Origin: Palsa-504 sp963767565
Lineage (GTDB): Bacteria; Actinomycetota; Actinomycetes; Streptosporangiales; Streptosporangiaceae
Assembly: GCA_963767565.1 (NCBI GenBank)
Contig: CAVYEG010000014.1
Coordinates: forward strand, 1 to 64,000
Length of the DNA: 64,000 nt
Reading direction: 5' to 3'
Below the pieces are notes generated by a model. It was not told the DNA's origin and searched no databases. It was given only the letters and a program-made list of their open reading frames with translations. This document shows positions 55,659-63,149 of this stretch, piece by piece (position 1 is the first letter of the stretch; each line of letters starts with the position of its first letter). The translations under genes were made by a program, and so were the position numbers.

Positions 55659-55720
55659 CGTCGGGTTTCTCGGCATAACCGCTGGGTACAGCGCCAATGC
55701 GAGCACCTATCGCGGCGAAT

Positions 55721-55770
55721 CCGGCCTCACACGCGAACCCGTCCCAGCACCACCGACCGTGTGAGGCCGG
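55721..55770. repeat. 13-bp inverted repeat upstream of the second cold-shock gene
   Basis: CCGGCCTCACACG (55721-55733) and its exact complement (55758-55770) with a 24-base loop. It is about 160 bases before the cold-shock gene and may be a leader structure or a second terminator. Confidence 0.6.
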
Positions 55771-55928
55771 ACCCCCGAGGGCCCGGGGCGCCCGCGCGGC
55801 ACCGGAGCCGGCCATAACGTGGCTGCGATCGGGCGTCCGGGACCGATAGCCTTAGAACTGCCCATAGCATCCTGTCGGTCAGCTGATCGCTGGTTGTCTG
55901 TTCGTTCTGGAATACGTGAGGTCTGCGC

Positions 55929-56324
55929 GTGCCTACCGGCAAGGTCAAATGGTACGACTCCGACAAGGGGTATGGATTCCTCGCCCGCGACGACGGCGGC
56001 GAGGTCTTCGTGCATTCATCCGCGCTGCCTTCGGGGACGACCGCGCTGCGGCAGGGGCAGCGGGTGGAGTTCGGCGTGGCCGAGGGCCGGCGAGGGGCCC
56101 AGGCCCTGCAGGTGCGGATCCTCGAGCCGCCGCCCAACGTGGCCGCGGCCGTGGCCAAGCAGGCCCGCAAGAAGCCGGACGAGATGATCGTGATCGTCGA
56201 GGACCTGATCAAGCTGCTCGACGACGTGTCCAATACCTACCGGCGCGGCAAGCATCCCGACGCGAGGGACGCCAAGAAGATCGGGGCCGTGCTGCGGGCG
56301 GTCGCCGACGACATCGAGCCCTGA
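55929..56324 (+). CDS. Cold-shock domain protein with C-terminal extension
   Basis: A 131-residue protein. Residues 1-67 are a cold-shock domain (KVKWYDSDKGYGFLARDDGG, EVFVHSSALP). Residues 70-131 form a helical extension (VAKQARKKPDEMIVIVEDLI, KLLDDVSNTYRRGKHPDARD) not found in simple Csp proteins. Likely an RNA or ssDNA binder that dimerises or recruits partners. The GTG start is preceded by GTGAGG. It is followed 56 bases later by the PafA-like gene. Confidence 0.9.
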   Translation: MPTGKVKWYDSDKGYGFLARDDGGEVFVHSSALPSGTTALRQGQRVEFGVAEGRRGAQALQVRILEPPPNVAAAVAKQARKKPDEMIVIVEDLIKLLDDVSNTYRRGKHPDARDAKKIGAVLRAVADDIEP

Positions 56325-56380
56325 CCCGGGTAGCGCTGACCCGGCTCGCCTGCGAGCTGCGGCGCGCTTAGCCTGTGGTG

Positions 56381-57547
56381 GTGGACAGGCGCAGTTTCGG
56401 GCTCTCGGCCACCTACCGCGTCGTCGGGACTCCCGCCGGGCCGCGGCCGCTGTCCGCGGCCGGGGTGGGGCGCCGCCTGCTCGGCCCGGTGGTGGCCGCG
56501 GGCCGGGGCGGCAGCCTGCTGCTCGGCAACGGCGGGCGGCTGCGGCTGGACGCGGCCGGCCAGCCGGAATACGCGACGCCGGACTGCGGCAGCCCGCTCG
56601 ACCTGGTCGTGCACGACAAGGCGGGCGAGCGGATCGTGGAGGGGCTGCTGGTGGACGCCGGCCAGCGGCTGCGCGCCGACGGCATCGCCGGTGACATCTC
56701 GCTGGTCAAAGCCGACAGCCAGGAGCATTACCTGGCCGACCGGCGCGGCGAGTTCGGCCGGCTGGCCGACCTCCTGATCCCGTTCCTGGTCACCAGGCAG
56801 GTCATCTGCGGTGCGGGTGCGGTCCTGCGCACGCCGCGCGGTGCCGTGTACGGCCTCAGCCGGCGGGCCGGGCAGATCGGGCCGGGCCGGCCGTCCCGGC
56901 CGCTGGTCACGACCCGCGACGAGCCGCGCGCCGCCGCGGCAGGGTTCCGGCGGCTGCACGTGCTGGTCGGCGAGGCCAACATGAGCGAGACCACCACGCT
57001 GCTCAAGGCGGGCGCCACCGACCTCGTGCTGCGCATGGCCGAGGCGGCCGTCAAGCTGCCCGGCCTGACCCTGGACCACCCGGTCCAGGCCCTCGGCGCG
57101 GTCAGCCGCGACCTGACCGGGCGGAGCCGGGTGCGGCTGGCGGACGGCCGCGAGGCCAGCGTGCTGGACATCCAGCGCGAGTACCTGGCCCGGGCGAGCG
57201 AGTTCGCCGCCCGAGGCGGCGCGGATGGCGTCGGCGGCCGGGTGCTGGGCCTGTGGCAGCGGGCGCTGGACGCGATCGGGGCGGGGAACCTCGAGGCCAT
57301 CGCGGGGCAGATCGACTGGGTCAGCAAGTACCAGCTCATCGAGCGCTACCGGGCCGAGCATGACCTGCCCCTGGCGGCGCCGGAGGTGGCCCAGGCCGAT
57401 CTGGCCTTTTCCGACGTGCACCGGGACCGCGGCCTGTACTACCTGCTGCAGCGCCGCGGTGAGGTCGAGCGGACCGCGCGTGACATCGACATCTTCGCGG
57501 CGAAAACCGTCCCGCCGGCCCGGGCCGCTACCGGCAAGCGGGCTTAG
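56381..57547 (+). CDS. Degenerate PafA/Dop (Pup ligase) family paralogue
   Basis: A 388-residue relative of the Pup ligase PafA. Strong family segments: MDRRSFGL start, GNGGRLRLDAAGQPEYATPD (with the catalytic Asp57), LDLVVHDKAGERIVEGLLVD, LADLLIPFLVTRQVICGAG, VGEANMSETTTLLKAGATDL and IDWVSKYQLIERYRAEHD. However, the Mg/ATP glutamates of GLENEYG are missing (GLSATYR). The NNTDSAGNSYGCHENY loop is deleted to KADSQEHY. The C-terminal domain (about 60 residues) is absent after FAAKTVPP. It is therefore probably unable to ligate Pup. Start is one of three tandem GTGs (56375-56383); 56381 matches PafA. No pup, proteasome or dop genes are adjacent. Confidence 0.85.
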   Translation: MDRRSFGLSATYRVVGTPAGPRPLSAAGVGRRLLGPVVAAGRGGSLLLGNGGRLRLDAAGQPEYATPDCGSPLDLVVHDKAGERIVEGLLVDAGQRLRADGIAGDISLVKADSQEHYLADRRGEFGRLADLLIPFLVTRQVICGAGAVLRTPRGAVYGLSRRAGQIGPGRPSRPLVTTRDEPRAAAAGFRRLHVLVGEANMSETTTLLKAGATDLVLRMAEAAVKLPGLTLDHPVQALGAVSRDLTGRSRVRLADGREASVLDIQREYLARASEFAARGGADGVGGRVLGLWQRALDAIGAGNLEAIAGQIDWVSKYQLIERYRAEHDLPLAAPEVAQADLAFSDVHRDRGLYYLLQRRGEVERTARDIDIFAAKTVPPARAATGKRA

Positions 57548-57589
57548 CGTCGGCCGCCGGGCCGCTACCGGCAGGCGGCTGATCCCGGC

Positions 57590-59344
57590 TTAGCGCCGGC
57601 TGCCGGGCCGGGCGGGGCGCGGCCGCGGCCGCGGCCGGGACGGCGGGGGCTCGGCGTCGGCCCGCTGGGCCAGGATGCGGCGCCTGCGCCTGGCCGTCAG
57701 CAGGACCAGCGCGACGGTCAGCAGGGCCGCCGGGATGGCCAGGCCGATCTGGCCGTTGTTGAGCATCGACACGAGCACGCCAAGCAGGCCGCCCGCCACG
57801 TTGGCCACCTGGTTCAGCGTCTCGGACACCGCGAACGTCGAGGACCGGATCTCGTCGCCGATCTCCCGCTGCACGATCGAGTCCTGGGCCAGCTTGGCCA
57901 GGCTGGCGCACAGGATCGCGGCGAACGCCACCGCGATCACCGCGATCAGGCCGAAGAACCAGGCGGCGGCGGCCGCCACCGCCGGCGCTATGACCAGCAC
58001 CGAGAACATGATCAGCTGCGGGGCCCGGGAGCGGAGCCAGGAGCCGATGGCCATGGCCACGATGCTGCCGCCCGCGACGGCCACGGCCAGCGTGGCCAGG
58101 GCGAAGTGCTTGGATACGCCGAGGTGCTCGGTCTGCAGCAGGAAGGCGAAGAAGAAGAACGTGTAGCCGGAGAACGCGCGCAGCACCGCGTTGCCGGTCA
58201 TCGCCTCGGCCACCGCGGGCCCCACCCGGCCCAGCGTCCGCCACCGGCCGCCCTGGGGATGGGCCCTGCCCGGTTCCGCGGCGCCGTCCGGCTCGTCGAC
58301 CCAGGGGCCGGGGGCCGGGGCGCCCGGGGGCAGCGCGGCCGGCTCGTATCGCCCGTGGCTCCCGGGCTCGCGGTCCGGGGCGTCGTAGGCCTCGGTCTCG
58401 TACGGCATGGTCTGGTGGCGGGGGCGGCCTCGCCCGTCCCGGCCGGCCGGGATGGTCGGGTCCATCGGCCCGCCCGCGGGGCCCTGGTCGCGCCCGTAAC
58501 GCCCGTACCTGTGCTCCCGGGGCCCGGAGCGCCGCGACGCCGGCGCGCCCGGCCCCGGCCCGGCCTGGCTCTGGCCCGGCTCCGGGCCTGCTTGGCTCGG
58601 GCTGGGTGCCGCCTGGCCGGCGGCGGCCGCCGCGGCCGCGGCGGCGGTCGGGGTGTCCACCTGATCGGGCAGCCGCAGGGCCAGGACCATCGCGCCCAGA
58701 TAGACGATCATGCCGACCCGCAGCACCCAGGCGGCACCGCCGACCGACTGGATGCCCTCGGCGATCCCCGCGGCCACCGTGGCCCCGATCACCGCGATCA
58801 GCTGCGACCGCGCGTTCGCGGTGACCAGGGTGATCTGCTCGGGCAGCAGCCGCGGCGCGACCGAGGCGCGGACCACGCCGTAGGCCTTCTGCAGCACCAG
58901 GATGCCGAACGCGGCGGGCAGCAGCGTGATCGGGTTGCTGACCGCGGCCGACATGGCGTAGCACAGCAGGCCGCGGGCCAGCAGCGTGCCGGCCAGCAGG
59001 TACTTGCGGCCCTGCTGCACCCGGTCCAGGGCCGGCCCGATGAACGGCCCGAGCACCGCGAACGGGGCCATGGTGACGAGCAGGAACAGCACCACCTTGC
59101 CCCGGGCCTGGTCGACCGAGGTGTTGAAGAAGATGGTCCCGGCCAGGGCCACGATGACGAACGCGTCGCCGGCCCCGGCCGCGGTGGTCAGCTCGATGAG
59201 CGTGGACAGCCCGGTCCGGCCGGCCCCGGACGCGCTGGTCAGGCGGTGCACGAAGCCGCCGGTCGAGCGGGTGGCCGTGGCCCCGGCGCGCGCGCCGGTC
59301 CTGACCGCGCCGCCGGTCCGGCGCAGCGCCTCGGACATCCGCAT
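57590..59344 (-). CDS. MFS transporter with long hydrophilic central loop
   Basis: A 584-residue membrane protein. Two six-helix halves (residues about 60-230 and 390-560) are split by a 150-residue Ala/Pro/Gly/Arg-rich loop (APSPSQAGPEPGQSQ, GRYGRDQGPAGGP) that is predicted disordered and cytoplasmic. GPALDRVQQGRKYLLAG resembles motif A after TM2. An Arg/Pro-rich C-terminal tail ends the protein. Substrate unknown; relatives are conserved near DUF3027 genes in actinobacteria. The ATG is at 59344 or 59338; no clear ribosome site, so it may be leaderless. Confidence 0.85.
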   Translation of the reverse strand: MRMSEALRRTGGAVRTGARAGATATRSTGGFVHRLTSASGAGRTGLSTLIELTTAAGAGDAFVIVALAGTIFFNTSVDQARGKVVLFLLVTMAPFAVLGPFIGPALDRVQQGRKYLLAGTLLARGLLCYAMSAAVSNPITLLPAAFGILVLQKAYGVVRASVAPRLLPEQITLVTANARSQLIAVIGATVAAGIAEGIQSVGGAAWVLRVGMIVYLGAMVLALRLPDQVDTPTAAAAAAAAAGQAAPSPSQAGPEPGQSQAGPGPGAPASRRSGPREHRYGRYGRDQGPAGGPMDPTIPAGRDGRGRPRHQTMPYETEAYDAPDREPGSHGRYEPAALPPGAPAPGPWVDEPDGAAEPGRAHPQGGRWRTLGRVGPAVAEAMTGNAVLRAFSGYTFFFFAFLLQTEHLGVSKHFALATLAVAVAGGSIVAMAIGSWLRSRAPQLIMFSVLVIAPAVAAAAAWFFGLIAVIAVAFAAILCASLAKLAQDSIVQREIGDEIRSSTFAVSETLNQVANVAGGLLGVLVSMLNNGQIGLAIPAALLTVALVLLTARRRRRILAQRADAEPPPSRPRPRPRPARPGSRR

Positions 59345-59396
59345 GTAACCAGTATTCTTGGTAGGCGCCCCTGCGGCGAAGCCGCCTTCGCCGCAA

Positions 59397-60593
59397 TCAA
59401 TGGGTAACCATACCCGCAGCATCGGTGATGAGTGAGAATTGACAACCGTGAGCCCCGCCCGTACCCGCATAAAGGAACCAGACCAGGCGTGCGCCGAGGC
59501 TGTTGAGCTCGCGCGGGCCGCGGTCGTCGACGTCGTCGGCGCGGCTAACGTCGGCGAGCACCTCGACGTCCAGGCCGAAGGCGAACGGATCGTCACCCAC
59601 CTGTTCGCCTGCGCCGATCCGGCCTACGCGGGCTGGCGGTGGGCGGTCACGGTGGCCCGGGCGCCGCGGTCGAAGCTGGTCACGGTGGACGAGACCGTGC
59701 TGCTGCCCGGGTCCGACGCGCTGCTCGCGCCGGACTGGGTGCCCTGGCACGACCGGCTGCGGCCCGGTGACCTGGGCGTCGGTGACCTGATGCCCGCCCC
59801 GCCGGATGACGAGCGGCTGGTCCCGCTGGTCGCGATCTGGGGGGACGACGCCGTGACCGACTGGTATCCCCGGGACGACGACCCGGTGGACCCGGCCGAG
59901 CTGCCCGTGTTCGGGCGCTCCCGGGTGCTGTCGGCCATCGGCCGGGACTACGCGTCGGACCGGTGGTACGAAAGCGAGCACGGCCCGCGCACCCCGCTGG
60001 CGCACGCGGCCCCGGCGCAGTGCGTCAGCTGCGGCTTCTTCATCCCGCTGAGCGGGGAGCTGGGCCTGCTGTTCGGCGCGTGCGCGAACACCTACGCGCC
60101 GGACGACGGCCGGGTCGTCTCGGCCGACCACGGCTGCGGCGCCCATTCGGAAGCGGCGATCTCGGCGACGGCCCGGGCCCTCGCGCCGGTCATCGACGAG
60201 TTCGGCTACGACCTGGTCGACTTGCCCGGCGTCTCGGTAGAGGAGACGGTGTTCGAGCCGCTGGCCCGGGGCGCCGACTGACCGCCGGCCGGGTCTGGCT
60301 CCTGGCTCCTGGTCCTGCTCCTGCTCCTGGTCCTGCTCCCGGTCGCCGCCCCGGCCGGCCGCCGCCCTGGCCCGGGACCGCTTGAGCCGCGGCACGTACC
60401 AGACGGCGAATAGCCCCAGCGCCAGCCCGGCCACGCAGGTCCAGATCCACCAGCGCGAGCCGGCCGGCAGCTCGCTGCGGACGATGAGCAGCACGACCAG
60501 GGCCACGGCCCAGGCGACCGTGCCGGCCACGGCGACCAGCTGATCGTTCGCCTCCAGCGGCGGTGGCGGCGCCGGCCCGCGGGACTGTTTCAC
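59397..60593 (-). CDS. DUF2530 membrane protein (frame stays open far beyond the domain)
   Basis: The first 75 residues are a DUF2530 protein: PPPLEANDQLVAVAGTVAWAV, a first TM helix, SRWWIWTCVAGLALGLFAVWY as second helix, then RLKRSRARA. A Gln/Glu/Asp-rich tail from a short DNA repeat (GACCAGGAGCAG units, 60296-60345) follows. The normal family ends about here, yet no stop occurs until 59397, antisense to the whole DUF3027 gene. The true 3' end was probably lost by repeat slippage or base error, or the product really carries about 300 extra residues. Only 60290-60593 is well supported. Confidence 0.65.
   Translation of the reverse strand: MKQSRGPAPPPPLEANDQLVAVAGTVAWAVALVVLLIVRSELPAGSRWWIWTCVAGLALGLFAVWYVPRLKRSRARAAAGRGGDREQDQEQEQDQEPGARPGRRSVGAPGQRLEHRLLYRDAGQVDQVVAELVDDRREGPGRRRDRRFRMGAAAVVGRDDPAVVRRVGVRARAEQQAQLPAQRDEEAAADALRRGRVRQRGARAVLAFVPPVRRVVPADGRQHPGAPEHGQLGRVHRVVVPGIPVGHGVVPPDRDQRDQPLVIRRGGHQVTDAQVTGPQPVVPGHPVRREQRVGPGQQHGLVHRDQLRPRRPGHRDRPPPARVGRIGAGEQVGDDPFAFGLDVEVLADVSRADDVDDRGPRELNSLGARLVWFLYAGTGGAHGCQFSLITDAAGMVTH
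59439..60281 (+). CDS. DUF3027 protein
   Basis: A 280-residue conserved actinobacterial protein of unknown function. Visible: GWRWAVTVARAPRSKLVTVDET, PDWVPWHDRLRPGDLGVGDL, SRVLSAIGRDYASDRWYESEHGP and a Cys cluster (AQCVSCGFFIPLSG, FGACANTYAP, DHGCGAHSE) that looks metal-binding. The start is the TTG at 59439 or the GTG at 59448. Divergent from the MFS gene. Confidence 0.9.
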   Translation: MTTVSPARTRIKEPDQACAEAVELARAAVVDVVGAANVGEHLDVQAEGERIVTHLFACADPAYAGWRWAVTVARAPRSKLVTVDETVLLPGSDALLAPDWVPWHDRLRPGDLGVGDLMPAPPDDERLVPLVAIWGDDAVTDWYPRDDDPVDPAELPVFGRSRVLSAIGRDYASDRWYESEHGPRTPLAHAAPAQCVSCGFFIPLSGELGLLFGACANTYAPDDGRVVSADHGCGAHSEAAISATARALAPVIDEFGYDLVDLPGVSVEETVFEPLARGAD

Positions 60594-60721
60594 GCCTCCA
60601 GGCTACGAGGTGGGCCGTACGGCCCGGCCACGGGATTAATCAGGGCCAGCGGCGCGGGCGGCAGGCCCGGTGGCGTGATGTACTTAAGCCACGCCCCCCG
60701 GCCGGCCGACGAAGGTTGCCG

Positions 60722-61177
60722 ATGATGACGATGACGCAGACCAGGACCGATGCCGGGCTGGCCACCGCCCTGCGGATCTCCGTGAGCCGGCTGGCCCGGC
60801 GGCTCCGGGCTCAGCGCACGGCCTCGGGGCTGACCGAGGCCGTGCTGTCGGAGACCCAGCTGGCCGCGCTGTCGGCCCTGGAGGCCCATCAGGCCATGAC
60901 CCCGGGTGAGCTGGCCGAGCACGAGAAGGTCCAGCCGCCCTCCATGACCCGGGTCATCGCGGTCCTCGAGGAACGCCAGCTCGTGCTCCGTTCGCCGCAC
61001 CTGACCGACCGGCGTCAGGTCGTGCTGACCGTCACCGAGGAAGGCCGGGCCGTCGTGCAGCGGGTGCGGCGGCGCAAGGATGCCTGGCTGGCCCGCAGGC
61101 TGGCCGAGCTGACCGCCGGGGAGCGGGCCACGCTCCGGGCCGCGGTGCCGATCCTGGAGAAGCTCAGCCAGTCCTGA
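60722..61177 (+). CDS. MarR family transcriptional regulator
   Basis: A 151-residue winged-helix regulator. DNA-binding region: TPGELAEHEKVQPPSMTRVIAVLEERQLV, wing SPHLTDRRQVVLTVTEEGR, dimerisation helices at both ends (LRISVSRLARRLRAQRTASG, RRLAELTAGERATLRAAVPI). GAAGG lies before tandem ATGs; 60722 is taken. The ligand and targets are not evident. Convergent with thpR. Confidence 0.93.
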   Translation: MMTMTQTRTDAGLATALRISVSRLARRLRAQRTASGLTEAVLSETQLAALSALEAHQAMTPGELAEHEKVQPPSMTRVIAVLEERQLVLRSPHLTDRRQVVLTVTEEGRAVVQRVRRRKDAWLARRLAELTAGERATLRAAVPILEKLSQS

Positions 61178-61180
61178 CCG

Positions 61181-61759
61181 CTACGGCGCGGTTCCGGCCG
61201 GGGCCCGCAGCGGCCAGCTGTCCACCGTGACGTACCTGGGCTGGTCGGTGGCGCCCAGGCGGCTGCGCACCAGGTGCAGCCGGTCCGCCGTCCACAGCGG
61301 CCCCTGATAGCCGTCCAGCGCCGCGACCAGAGCCGTGACGTCGGCCGGCATCCGGCAGCGGGCCAGGGTCAGGTGCGGCTGGAACCTGCGGCCCCGGTCG
61401 GGCGGCGGAGCGCCCGCCCGGCTCGCCCCCGCGGCCACCGATTCGGCCAGCCGGGCCAGGGCGCCGCGGTCCCCGGACAGGCCGCCCCACAGCACGTTGG
61501 CCCGGCCCGGCGCCGGGAAGGCGCCCGCGCCGGCGAACGCCAGCGCGATGCTGTGATGCCGCTGGGCGGCGCGTTCCAGGCGCGGCAGCAGCCGGGCCGT
61601 GGCGGTCTCGTCGACCTGGCCGAGAAAGGCCAGCGTGACGTGCCAGGCCTGGCGGCTGGTCCAGCGCAGGTCAGGCCGGCCGCCCCGCAGCGGCTCGACC
61701 AGCTCATCGAGCTCGTCGAGCACGGCGGGCGGCGCCGCGATGGCCACGAACAACCGCAT
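61181..61759 (-). CDS. thpR: RNA 2',3'-cyclic phosphodiesterase (2H family)
   Basis: A 192-residue 2H phosphoesterase. The two catalytic motifs are WHVTLAFLG (HxT) and PHLTLARC (HxT). MRLFVAIAAPPAVLDELDELV is a typical N terminus. The ATG at 61759 follows GGTGAG; the longer upstream frame lacks support. It opens 2',3'-cyclic phosphates in RNA ends. Confidence 0.92.
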   Translation of the reverse strand: MRLFVAIAAPPAVLDELDELVEPLRGGRPDLRWTSRQAWHVTLAFLGQVDETATARLLPRLERAAQRHHSIALAFAGAGAFPAPGRANVLWGGLSGDRGALARLAESVAAGASRAGAPPPDRGRRFQPHLTLARCRMPADVTALVAALDGYQGPLWTADRLHLVRSRLGATDQPRYVTVDSWPLRAPAGTAP

Positions 61760-61935
61760 CAGCTCACCCGGCGTGACGCCGGCTCCCCCGGATAGTGTGC
61801 CTCCCCCTGGCGCCCGGTGAGCTAAACCGGTGCGCTGGCCGGGAGCATGCTCGCCGAGCAGTCCGGCCCGGTTGGCAACCTCACTCATTGACCTACCTCG
61901 GATCTTCCTCGCCTGCCGGTTTGTAGGCTGTCATC

Positions 61936-62019
61936 GTGAACCGGGTGCCCCGATGGCTGCTGCCCGCCGTGCTGGTGCTGCTGGTGCTGCTGGTCGTGAT
62001 CGGCACGATCCTCCGTTAG
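61936..62019 (+). CDS. Possible 27-residue single-span membrane peptide
   Basis: GTG at 61936, stop TAG at 62019: two Arg near the N terminus, then a pure hydrophobic helix (LLPAVLVLLVLLVVIGTIL). It fills the gap between thpR and serC and overlaps the serC stop codon on the other strand by three bases. No strong ribosome site. Composition is that of a genuine small membrane protein. Confidence 0.4.
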   Translation: MNRVPRWLLPAVLVLLVLLVVIGTILR

Positions 62020-63140
62020 CCGCCGGCCCGGGCCGCCACGTAGTCGATGCAGGCGGTCAGCGCGGCCACGTCCCCCGGATCGACGGCGGGGAACATGCCG
62101 ATGCGCAGCTGGTTCCGGCCCAGTTTCCGGTAGGACTCCGTATCGACGATCCCGTTCGCTCGCAGCGCGGCCGCGATGCCGTCGGCGGACAAGCCGCCGG
62201 TCACGTCGATGGTGCCGACCACCGGCGAGCGCTGCGCGGGGTCGGCGACGAACGGATCCGCGTAAGCCGCCTGTTCCGCCCACGTATACAGTATGGCAGC
62301 CGATTCCGCGCAGCGGGCCGCGGCCCAGGGCAGGCCGCCCTGGGCCAGCATCCAGTCGACCTGCTCGGCCAGCAGGAACAAGGTGGCCACCGCGGGCGTG
62401 TTGTAGGTCTGGTCCTGGCCCGCGTTCTCCAGGGCCACCCGCAGCGACAGGAAGTCGGGGATGTACCGGCCGCCGGCCGCGACCTGCGCGATCCGCTCCG
62501 CCGCGGCCGGGGACACCAGGGCCAGCCAGAGCCCGCCGTCGGAGCCCAGCCCCTTCTGCGGGGCGAAGTAGTACACGTCGAACTGGTCGGCCTGGACCGC
62601 CAGGCCGCCGGCCGCGCTGGTGGCGTCCACGATGACCAGCGATCCCGGATCGGCGCCGGGTACGCGGCGCACCGGCATGGCCACCCCGGTCGAGGTCTCG
62701 TTGTGGGTCAGCGCGTAGGTGTCGGCGCCGGGCTCGGGCCGGGGCTGCGGATGGGTGCCGGGCGCGGATTCCACCACGGTCGGCGCCGACAGCCACGGGG
62801 CTCGCGCGGCGATGGCCGCGAACTTGGCCGAGAACTCGCCGAAGCTCAGGTGCTGGGAGTGCTCGCGGATCAGGCCGAACGCGGCCGCGTCCCAGAACGC
62901 GCTGGTCCCGCCGTTGCCGAGCACGACGGTGTAGTCGCCGGGCAGGCCGAACAGCTCGGCCAGGCCGGCCCGGATCCGGTGCACCAGCGACCGGACCGGC
63001 GGCTGCCGGTGCGACGTGCCCAGATAGGCGGCGCCCGAGCCGGCCAGCGCGGCCAGCTGCGCGGGCCGGATCTTGGCCGGGCCGCTGCCGAACCGCCCGT
63101 CCTTCGGCCGCAGCCCCGCCGGGATCACGAGTGTGCTCAC
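62016..63140 (-). CDS. serC: Phosphoserine aminotransferase
   Basis: A 374-residue PLP enzyme of serine (and pyridoxine) synthesis, actinobacterial type. FGSGPAKIRPAQL opens the fold, ALTHNETSTGVAMPV and VDATSAAGGLAVQ bind cofactor and substrate, and the PLP Lys is in VYYFAPQKGLGSDGGLW. NQLRIGMFPAVDPGDV is the C-terminal Arg segment. Full length. Nine bases separate it from the upstream citrate synthase gene, so they are likely co-transcribed. Confidence 0.95.
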   Translation of the reverse strand: MSTLVIPAGLRPKDGRFGSGPAKIRPAQLAALAGSGAAYLGTSHRQPPVRSLVHRIRAGLAELFGLPGDYTVVLGNGGTSAFWDAAAFGLIREHSQHLSFGEFSAKFAAIAARAPWLSAPTVVESAPGTHPQPRPEPGADTYALTHNETSTGVAMPVRRVPGADPGSLVIVDATSAAGGLAVQADQFDVYYFAPQKGLGSDGGLWLALVSPAAAERIAQVAAGGRYIPDFLSLRVALENAGQDQTYNTPAVATLFLLAEQVDWMLAQGGLPWAAARCAESAAILYTWAEQAAYADPFVADPAQRSPVVGTIDVTGGLSADGIAAALRANGIVDTESYRKLGRNQLRIGMFPAVDPGDVAALTACIDYVAARAGG

Positions 63141-63149
63141 GGGCGCAGC

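Noticed and set aside
59345..59438. Riboswitch or RNA gene between the MFS and DUF3027 genes
   Set aside because: Only 94 bases, no conserved RNA motif visible.
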